Part shown: positions 7,337 through 14,020 of the stretch, piece after piece
How the letters are laid out: every line of letters starts with the position of its first letter
Numbering within the stretch: the first letter of the stretch is position 1
Source: Russula earlei
Lineage: Eukaryota > Basidiomycota > Agaricomycetes > Russulales > Russulaceae
Length of the DNA: 15,192 nucleotides
Assembly (NCBI GenBank): GCA_025769875.1
Contig: JAGFNK010001083.1
Span: 1 to 15,192 of the forward strand
Direction: 5' to 3'
The notes under the pieces: generated by a model
What the model saw: the letters and a program-made list of their open reading frames with translations, nothing else
What the model was told of the DNA's origin: nothing
Databases searched by the model: none
Translations under genes and position numbers: made by a program

Positions 7337-7920
7337 TGCCAATCTGCATGTGAAATTTCAAACAGCCATATCTCAACTATTTCTCAATGGATTGCCTTGA
7401 AACTTGGACATCAGAACCTCATGTACTGTATCTAGAGGCAGCCAAATAATTGGGTTTCATTTCACATTGTGGGGTGCCGACCCCAAGCATGATAAGATTA
7501 CATTTGCTCTACAGCTGAAACCATGACATGATACAACTATTTACAACTGTAGCATGCAAGAAGGGCTTGCTTGAGGTGTTCATAGGAGGTAGTGATTGTG
7601 ATCATGTGTGAATGTGCAAGGAGTGGTGTGTAATGAAAGTTGGGCTGAAGGCATGAGGATACAACAAAGCGGAAGTGGGAGCCTGTCAGGAGATGCAGAT
7701 CTGGGAAGGTGTGGAAGCAGATGGGAGAGGGTGGGCAAAGCAGGACGGTCTTGTTCATATGCGCCATGTTAGGATTCTTGCGTTCTCATCTGTTTACCTA
7801 TGCTTGGTGACTCATCTCTGCTTACTCATCTCTGCTTAGTGATTGCTTAGTGATTTGCTTACTCATTGATCAGTAATTGCTTACTCACAGCTTACTGATT
7901 GATGACAGATACTAGGAAAG

Positions 7921-7942
7921 AATGACTCACATGTGAGTCATT
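7921..7942. promoter_or_regulatory. Perfect 22-bp palindrome with two bZIP (Gcn4/AP-1-type) sites
   Basis: The core TGACTCACATGTGAGTCA (7923-7940) has two TGACTCA sites facing each other around CATG, with two more matching bases on each side. The related LTR copy has a decayed version at 12018-12039 with one intact TGAGTCA site. It sits about 105 bp upstream of the TATA box, as a U3 activator site would. Binding is inferred. Confidence 0.7.
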
Positions 7943-8046
7943 TCTGACACTTTCGAATTGCACTCTACATTTTTGGATACTACTGGTTCTTAGCTATGTG
8001 CACCCCGAGTTTTGTACAAATTGGATCAGTAGTTGTTGAGATATCA

Positions 8047-8055
8047 TATAAATAG
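8047..8055 (+). promoter_or_regulatory. TATA box of LTR copy C
   Basis: TATAAATAG follows GAGATATCA; the solo LTR at 11674-12188 has TATAAATA at the matching place on its minus strand (GAGATATGG before it). Conservation between two copies supports a real core promoter. Confidence 0.6.
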
Positions 8056-8083
8056 TCTGAGATACCAAGAAGTTGAGCCTTAC

Positions 8084-8519
8084 TGTCAAGACTCACTGTT
8101 GAACAATCCAGTTCAAGAGCGAGGGGTTAGTTCAGAGACAAGTCGATAGACGTCTAGGACGGCATGGGCTAGGAGTAGAGTCCAGAGCAGTAACAAGTAC
8201 CAGAGGGGTACAGTTACTGGTATAGTCGAGCAAGTACACAGGGAGGAGGCCAGGGTAGCCCTGGTCTTGATGTATATAAACCCACTAGCTACTCTGTAGA
8301 GTAGTATAGGGATACATATACACAGCATTTACACATAGAGACAAGAAATATAGCCCCTTTTGACCCCCACCTCAACGAGCTTGCGCATGCAGCCACCTCT
8401 ATCAGGACATCTTCCTTTCTCACCTTTCTCTCACATTCCCCCCTCTCTTTCCTCACCAAGTCTAACCATCTCCTTGGGTAAATAACCTCACCTTGCACTA
8501 TGCATGCACACAAGTGCCA
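8084..8519 (-). repeat. Inverted fragment of LTR family 2
   Basis: Bases 8084 to about 8253 match the reverse complement of about 9500-9663, the U5 end of the solo LTR, at about 85% by eye, including the hairpin GTTGAAC...GTTCAA and the string AGACAAGTCGATAGACGTCTA. The segment begins TG, ends CA (GTGCCA), and is flanked on both sides by CCTTAC (8078-8083, 8520-8525), which could be a target duplication, although 5 bp is usual. Beyond 8253 similarity to the solo LTR fades, so the right boundary is uncertain. Confidence 0.7.
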
Positions 8520-8545
8520 CCTTACACTGGTATGAGTTGGACTAG

Positions 8546-8709
8546 GCCAGATTCCTCCTTAAGCTCTTTAAGACAACTACATACTGGTGAACAATTGTGA
8601 TGATGCAAAACTTCATGAACATCATGCTGGCACATTATTTTGACAACATCCAGAAGGAGCTTAGGCTGGACCAGGACCAAATGGCCTTGTGGCTCATCCA
8701 CTACCAGTC
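8546..8709 (+). pseudogene. DDE_1 (CENP-B/pogo-like) transposase, upstream fragment
   Basis: One frame with a TGA at 8588-8590 reads MMQNFMNIMLAHYFDNIQ and then ELRLDQDQMALWLIHYQS. This resembles the segment of basidiomycete DDE_1 transposases before the central Asp motif (L-W-x-I-D-x-W-S-V-H). Here the Ile is followed by His-Tyr, so the central catalytic Asp is absent; because IHY also resembles the strand before the downstream N-C-T...QP motif, an internal deletion of some 30 codons is a likely cause. The N-terminal HTH and first Asp are not in the window. The frame is cut at 8709 by a solo LTR and resumes at 9664. Confidence 0.72.
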
Positions 8710-9270
8710 TGTCATGAACCATTCTCCAGAGAGGGCCCTTGAAGGACCCTTCCTTAGCAGAGGAAACCCAGCCTCTATGGTGTCACCCTGTTCACATGAG
8801 CAAAAGGGGTGAGTAGAGGTGTCCACAATATTGCGCATGCATTGTTGCACAAGCAATTCTCGGCACAATCAACATACAGCAAGCCCCACTTAATGGCAAC
8901 CCTTTTAGCAATAGAGCACAGTATTAGGGCCTTCCTAAGGACCATTTAGGATGACTCTAGGTGCTCTACAATAAGCACTGACACAGTATCAAAGACCCTA
9001 CAACATGTTATTAGACTAATGCTAATAACTATAGAATGAACTATAAAGCAATACTAAGGACCTTAATATAAGTGTTAGGGTTGACTCTAATGACCCTGAT
9101 AGAACTATATAAGGGGCCTTATAAGCAACTCCATTCCTCGAACCAAATTACAAGGCCAGCCCTAAACTAACTGACAGTGAATGAATCAGGTGCTTTGCAC
9201 ATGTACTAAAGCAGTGAACACGTGGACAGTAAAGGCTCTTACTCATCAATAGAAGCCTTCTAACTCAGGA

Positions 9271-9304
9271 GCTTACTGAGCATGACTGAGCATGCTCAGT
9301 AAGC
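9271..9304. repeat. 14-bp perfect inverted repeat in LTR U3
   Basis: Arms GCTTACTGAGCATG (9271-9284) and CATGCTCAGTAAGC (9291-9304) are separated by ACTGAG. It lies about 80 bp upstream of the TATA box. It may be a protein-binding site in the LTR enhancer. Confidence 0.85.
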
Positions 9305-9386
9305 ACACTCTGACTTCTTACTCATCACTCTATTGTGCTTGATAACAAGGTTATGATTTGTTCCCTATTTAGCAGTTCTCTTGTAG

Positions 9387-9430
9387 TATATAAGTGCTCA
9401 ATAAAGTAGCGGACAGTCCTCAGACTGTCC
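9387..9430 (+). promoter_or_regulatory. TATA box plus hairpin of solo LTR D
   Basis: TATATAAG (9387-9394) is followed after 16 nt by the perfect hairpin GGACAGTC-CTCA-GACTGTCC (9411-9430). Transcription would be expected to start at or near this hairpin, putting it at the 5' end of the RNA. Confidence 0.6.
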
Positions 9431-9623
9431 ATTTGTTTATGGCACTCTCTATTCCTGGGATACTCCTTTAAGGACCATCCTCTTGTGACCATTCTGGCCT
9501 CTTCCCTGCATACCTGCTCGACTCTACCAGTAACTATACCTCTTTGGTATTTGTTACTGCTTTGGACTCTACTTCTTGCCCAGACTGTCTTAGACGTCTA
9601 TCGACTTGTCTTCAAGCTTACCC

Positions 9624-9655
9624 CTCACTCTTGAACTGGATAGTTCAACAGTGAG
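9624..9655 (+). other. Hairpin at the U5 end of solo LTR D
   Basis: CTCACT and TTGAAC pair with GTTCAA and AGTGAG around the loop TGGATA, with one C-C mismatch, ending 8 bp before the LTR terminus. The same hairpin is present, slightly altered, in the inverted fragment at 8090-8122. Confidence 0.7.
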
Positions 9656-9663
9656 TCTTAACA

Positions 9664-10488
9664 CAGTCAGTCAATTGCTCTAAAGAATTCCAGCCATGTG
9701 ATGTTGGTTTACAGCAAATTTTCAAGCATTCACTCAAGAAAGCAGCCCATGAAGATGTAGTCCATGAAGTTCTTAGTCAACTCAAAGCTGAAGGCCCAGT
9801 ACAAGACATAAAACTTAATAGTGATATTAAAAAAATACAGGATTGGACTGTACACTGGATTTATATAGTTTATCAGGCTCTCAATAAGCCTGATATTATT
9901 AAGAAGGTGAGTTTGCTCTCCCATCTATGCATTGCTTTGTTGATTAAGACATTGTCAGGCTTAGGAAATGTGCAGGGCTGAAGATTTGAACCTGTCTTAC
10001 ACCAGCCTAACCAGTCATGAGGCATCAAAAGCACTTCATGTGCTTGTTACAGTAGACCCAACATTTTGGGCAGAGATCACACAGCCATGTTCCTGAGGCA
10101 GTGTGCCCCACCACACACCTCCTTCACTTACTGTGCTACAAGAATGAGCAGAGGACCTTGAAGAGAGTGCTATTGATATACATGGTGATAACTGCGAAGT
10201 TCCCATGACAGATGTTATTTCTATGCATACACAATTTGATGCTCTAACTCTATGGATTGCAATGATGATGATGAGCTGTACATACCAAGAGAAGAATTTG
10301 AAGGTGGCTTTGTTTCAACTACAGATGCAGAGTGTGCTTCAATAGAGTCCATTTAAGGTGAGGTAGTTGATACAACTTAGGCTATTCAAGCTGTAGAAGG
10401 ACATGGTAAGCATAAGAAGTATGCAAACATCCTCTATTTCTTCAAAGTTTGGGTCATGAATGATGGGAGCAACATAGACAATGAGTAG
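9664..10488 (+). pseudogene. DDE_1 (CENP-B/pogo-like) transposase, C-terminal part
   Basis: The frame reads NCSKEFQPCDVGLQQIFKHS, with the Asp of the QPxDxG motif (third acidic residue of pogo-type DDE_1 enzymes), then AAHEDVVHEVLSQL, DWTVHWIYIVYQALNKPDII, a 58-nt intron (9907-9964), and EMCRAEDLNLSYTSLTSHEA and DPTFWAEI. This order and wording match the C-terminal half of basidiomycete CENPB-HTH/DDE_1 proteins. TGA codons at 10094-10096 and 10145-10147 break the frame. After a frame slip in a GAT repeat (10261-10275) further pieces follow: DDDELYIPREEFEGG and GHGKHKKYANILYFF, to TAG 10486-10488. Both the catalytic core and the tail are decayed. Confidence 0.82.
9907..9964 (+). other. Spliceosomal intron in the DDE_1 transposase
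   Basis: GTGAGT donor and TTAG acceptor, 58 nt, with TTGAT as a possible branch site. It separates NKPDIIKK from EMCRAEDLN, which are adjacent in the protein family. Confidence 0.78.
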
Positions 10489-11673
10489 ATAGATTTTAGG
10501 TACTTTTGAAAAATATTCCCATTTGGGAAATGTTTTGATGATTTTTGTCATAGTCTTCATAATTGGTTGTGACCTGTGATCTGAGCCATATCTCTTCTCT
10601 TCAGAGGGGGCTTATGATGCATGACTGAAGTGTTGGTCATATTAGTATAGTAATATATGCTAATTGGGTACTTACCTCAGTTGAACTCCATGTTGACTCA
10701 TGGTCTACCTGGCAATCACACTTTCATACAGTGGCCATACTGCAAAGATAGCTCTCAAAGGGGTTTTGGGGCACTGCACTGTGGTATAGGGAATTGTTAT
10801 GGCAAAGGGATACAATAGGCAATGTCTTGACTCATGATAGATAAGAGACTGCACACTGGCAGAACTGGTAAGGTGTTAGAATAGCAGCCACAGATTGCTG
10901 TTAGTGAGCAAATAGGGACAAATGATTACACTTATAAGGCTGTTTACATTGCACATGTTTGGTGACATTTGGTCTGGTGACCCATCCTACCTCTGCCATA
11001 CCCATAGGTCATATCTTGCATATCTGTACCCCTACCCATGCCTATCCTTGGTCTATACCCTCACAGGTTGGCATACCCCTGCCATACACTATGCATGCAC
11101 CATCCACTGCCCCATCAACACTCATGCTGCCCACCTTCCAAGCTGCAATGAGCCATCATGTGCAACAACTATCTGATCTTCTTGCATGATGGAGGACCAC
11201 CTAGTGCTACTGTGATATGCAATGCCATGTTAGAATGCATCTGCATGCATGCTGCATTCTTCACCTCCCTCTCCTTCCTACTAAACAGTTTCTTCCTATC
11301 TCTCAAGCTGCTTCCCTACTCCTATCTCCTGTATCACTGCATTGGTGATAATGATGACAACTCAGACATAGCTATAGTGCCTTATGATGACCATGAATCA
11401 TGAGCATGGCCCATGGCCACTGTGATGATGGCAGGTAAAACTTTCTCTTGCTTGCTCTCCCATCCTCTCACATTGCTTTGCACCTCAATGCCCTCTGCTT
11501 TGCCACCTTCTCTGGCATGCATGATGACTCAGCTATCAAAAGGTTTACAATACAGACATCTTGCAGGCAAATGAAAAAGTAAGCTTTCCTTTTGTTTCTG
11601 TAGCTTTGTGCTCATCTCCTCTTCAGTCTAATCATTGTCACTTATGGCCTTAACAATTGTGAAGCTCTCTCAT
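10489..11673. other. Unassigned stretch
   Basis: I recognise no gene. Three overlapping openings (about 10922-11403, plus strand) have codons for a Pro/His/Ser-rich sequence such as PYTMHAPSTAPSTLM and FQAAMSHHVQQLSDLLA, which may be a decayed exon of an unknown protein, but no family signature or start context decides it. The stretch is AT-rich, very poor in CpG, and has ATGCAT clusters near 11085 and 11235. It could be ancient transposon sequence. Confidence 0.5.
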
Positions 11674-12188
11674 TGTTAAGATCTGCTCAATCTTAATACT
11701 GCTCCAGTGAAAGAGTTGCTTGATATAGTTCAAGCACTAGACTTTGAGTCCTTTGATATTATCTCAGAAAGAATGAATGTCAGAGATGAGAAGGGCCTCT
11801 TTCAATTAGAGCAGTGACTTGATTTGAGAGATTGAGAATAGTGAGAATATTCTTTTTTTCAAAAGAATAAGTTGAGCATAAGGCTTGACTCTTGATACAC
11901 CAGAGTATTTATACCATATCTCAACAATGGCTGATCTGATTTATATGAAACTTGGAGAACACATAGCTAAGATCCAGCACTATCCAAAACCAAAGACCAC
12001 AATTCAAAAACATCAGAAATGACCCATGTGTGAGTCATTCTTTCCTAGTATGTATTATTAGTTCAGTAAGTAATTGCTAAGCATTAGTCATCATATCAGT
12101 CAGTTGATCAGTAAGCAGGCAGTAAGCAGAAATGAGTAAGCAAACATAAAGTAAACAAACAACCATGAACATGAGTTGAATCCTAACA
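11674..12188 (-). mobile_element. Solo LTR, family 1 (copy B)
   Basis: On the minus strand it starts TGTTAGGATTC (12188) and ends AGATCTTAACA (11674). It is flanked by CTCAT (11669-11673) and CTTAT (12189-12193), a 5-bp target duplication with one C-T difference. U3 resembles copy C and R-U5 resembles the element-1 LTR, so it belongs to the element-1 family. There is no internal coding. I find no CpG in its 515 bp. A TATAAATA on the minus strand lies near 11907-11914. Confidence 0.92.
11679..11815 (-). other. Predicted folded RNA segment at the LTR 3' end (copy B)
   Basis: This has the same stem set as in copy A: outer stem ACTGCTC/GAGCAGT (11698-11704, 11809-11815), inner stem TGAAAGAG/CTCTTTCA (11708-11715, 11797-11804), hairpin TGCTTGA/TCAAGCA (11717-11736), and a terminal hairpin with arms TTAAGAT/ATCTTAA. 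The outer stem is kept with different base pairs. Confidence 0.55.
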
Positions 12189-12193
12189 CTTAT

Positions 12194-12687
12194 TGTCACC
12201 GACTGGGGGTGGTGTCGCTGACAAATCGGTTCACGCGCGAGACGAGCACAGTGAGTTGAGCGAGACACTAAGTCCTCGCGAGTTTCGGGGATCTTGGAGA
12301 CGATATTGCCTAGGCAAATATGTTCCGCGGAGAAGGGAAACTACGAATAAGTCTTCGCGTCGAGAAGGCTTATGAGTAGCGAAGGTTTTAGACGAGATGC
12401 TTGATGTCTTGCAAGCCTACAAGTCCTGAAGCAAGAAAACCAGTGATATTTCACAGGAGAACAAGCTTAGAGCTTGTCCTCATCAGATAGCAGTCTTATA
12501 TACATGCTAGATACTATATCAAATAGTGTTCATGAGGTAGAAGCGAGGCGATCGAACTGGAACATGCAGGAGATGTCTGGTACATGTGAGGCTACGGAAG
12601 GGTCATAAAACACATGAGAAACTTGAGGCATGTCCGGGTAGGCTTGTCCGGTTGCCGGTCCAGTCCGATGTACCGGTTCTTGTGACA
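12194..12687 (-). repeat. 3' LTR of element 2
   Basis: Minus-strand start TGTCACAAG (12687) after the polypurine tract; end at 12194, where the plus strand reads TGTCACCG. The termini form the inverted repeat TGTCAC/GTGACA, giving TG...CA ends. Length is 494 bp with about 29 CpG by eye count. It contains a TATATAAG box and hairpin (12457-12502). It begins 5 bp to the right of the neighbouring solo LTR. Confidence 0.9.
12457..12502 (-). promoter_or_regulatory. TATA box plus hairpin of the element-2 LTR
   Basis: On the minus strand TATATAAG (12502-12495) is followed after 13 nt by an 11-pair stem GAGGACAAGCT/AGCTTGTTCTC (12481-12471, 12467-12457), loop CTA, with one G-U pair. The position suits the 5' end of the element RNA. 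Confidence 0.6.
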
Positions 12688-12700
12688 TTACCCCCTTGTT
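12688..12700 (-). other. Polypurine tract of element 2
   Basis: AACAAGGGGGTAA on the minus strand lies directly before the LTR start and 5 bp after the last stop of the 3' ORF. It would prime plus-strand DNA synthesis. Confidence 0.85.
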
Positions 12701-12705
12701 AAGGT

Positions 12706-13965
12706 CTATCCTGTGTAGGGGTGAACGTTAGAGATGCAGCGATGAGTGTGATAGTGGAGCTGGTCTCAAGGAACTCGACATATTTTGTGTATTTTGCAGC
12801 GTCGATGTGGAGTCCTGCAAAGGTCCACTTTGTGTCCTTGGCGATTGCAGAGGACGCAGGTGGTGATTTTGGGACAATCGACAGTGTCGTGTCCTCCATC
12901 GAGACACCAGGAGCATTTGTCGGAGATACGAGGGGAAAACTGATACCAAGGATCCATGATGGCTTCTTTGGCATCCTTATGTTCCTGTTCGGTCAGTTGT
13001 GGCATGGATTGGAATAGGATTCTGGGTTCGAGTTGGGTTTTGGCGTTAGCTTTGGCCAGTTTGACTTCACTGTCTCAAATTTTCCATAGCATGTCGTGAT
13101 AATGTCCTCTAGCCGTTACAAGTTGATTGGCCATTTGTCGTGCCCTTTTTATGGCAAATCGATATCGAAGGACTTCAGCTTCGAGGGACAAGTCTTCCTC
13201 AAAGGTCAGGGCTTCGTTGACGGCTTTGGTATGTCTGAGTCCTTCTTGGAATAGGAAGGCATCTTTTGTAGTGAGAAGAGGACGAGGATAGGGGTCGGCA
13301 CGAGCTCGAATCGAGATTCGGTGAGTGGGACATCTGGGACCATATGTCGTGGTGACTGGATGGGAACCCATCGATCAGATTGGGTAGAATGAATCGTGGG
13401 GGAATGGTATCATCTTCATTGCCTAGGGTCAGGGATCAATACGTCAAGTCCTAGAGTTCCCTCCATCCAGCCGTCTCCTAGTTCACGTAGTTCAGCTGCA
13501 GTATCTGTTCCTGGAGCTATCGGTGCTGTATAGGCCGGTGGGGGAGTGTTGTTATCTTGTGGGGGTATTGGGACGAAGTTTTCGTTGAGGAGTATCAGAT
13601 TATTTGGTTGTTGGGGAATGGGTGTGTCGAGTCGAGGAGGGATGGGGATGGGGTCAGGAGAGGGGGAACGAACGCGATAGGATGGGCTGCGGGTAATTGG
13701 GGAGTTAGTTCCCCTGGTGGGAGAGCGATTGCCGAAGGCTCGCAGTATGGTGGGTAAGGTTTCTTTGTGCCAAAGTTCTTGGGCTTACGCTATCATTGCT
13801 GCGTGTCGTGCTGCACGTCGTATTAGGAGTCGAGCGTTGATAGTCACGGGCCGTAGATGGGGATGGTTCCCTAGAGATTGGTAGAGGGATAAGAGCTGGG
13901 GAGTGTGGAGGAGTAGGGACGAGAGTAGTGGAAGAGGCGGTGGGTGAGTTGGTGTTAGAGGACAT
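12706..13965 (-). pseudogene. 3' ORF of element 2 with two CCHC zinc knuckles
   Basis: After the pol stop (14021-14023) a second ORF can start at ATG 13965 (MSSNTNSPTASS, Ser/Thr/Pro-rich). It passes through at least three frames: 13965 to about 13890; about 13890 to 13430 (LLIRRAARHAAMIA, AQELWHKETLPTILRAF, AELRELGDGWMEGTLGLDV); then from about 13375 a helical, charged segment (FEEDLSLEAEVLRYRFAIKR). It ends with two CX2CX4HX4C knuckles (12874-12915, CSWCLDGGHDTVDC; 12817-12858, CVLCNRQGHKVDLC). TGA at 13075-13077 and 12766-12768 lie in the main frame; the last stop is TAG 12706-12708. The knuckles suggest nucleic-acid binding. I cannot name the family; it is not a standard Pol domain. Confidence 0.72.
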
Positions 13966-14020
13966 GTTGGAGTGGGGAGGAAGGAGTGGTGAGGAGTGTT
14001 GACTGAGGTTGGTGGTTTTT

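Larger units (their letters stand above)
6966..7766. other. Non-coding stretch downstream of the Harbinger remnant
   Basis: No coding region is supported. The stretch holds poly-T/A runs near 6967-6982, a 19-bp tandem duplication (7121-7158), a small inverted repeat ACTGGT-CAC-ACCAGT near 7220, and the foldback at 7248-7336. It may contain the 3' terminal inverted repeat of the Harbinger element, but I could not place it. A 76-codon minus-strand opening (7537-7767) has no recognisable motif. Confidence 0.6.
7767..8083 (+). repeat. Truncated LTR, family 1 (copy C)
   Basis: The sequence starts TGTTAGGATTC and matches the reverse complement of the solo LTR at 11674-12188 through U3 and the TATA region (for example TAGGAAAGAATGACTCACA, TTAGCTATGTG and GAGATAT). 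It stops at 8083, where an inverted fragment of another LTR family begins; the R-U5 end is not found. Several TGCTTACTCA-like repeats lie at 7805-7900. Confidence 0.85.
8710..9663 (+). mobile_element. Solo LTR, family 2 (copy D)
   Basis: It starts TGTCATGAACC and ends GTCTTAACA, with perfect 5-bp target duplications CAGTC at 8705-8709 and 9664-9668. It interrupts the DDE_1 transposase frame, which fits together again if the LTR and one CAGTC are set aside. There is no internal retroelement coding, so it is a solo LTR left by recombination between two LTRs. It contains a TATA box and hairpin (9387-9430), a 14-bp inverted repeat (9271-9304) and a terminal hairpin (9624-9655). Confidence 0.9.

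Noticed and set aside
9073..9663. LTR start at TGTTAGGG (9073) for the solo LTR
   Set aside because: It would give flanks ATAAG/CAGTC, not a duplication; the start at 8710 gives perfect CAGTC duplications and restores the transposase frame.
10922..11403. Three overlapping plus-strand openings
   Set aside because: Openness of 76-84 codons is expected by chance; no domain recognised. Recorded only as an unassigned stretch.
12742..12974. Other frames over the zinc-knuckle region (both strands)
   Set aside because: Only the frame with two CX2CX4HX4C knuckles has a protein signature; the others are its shadows.
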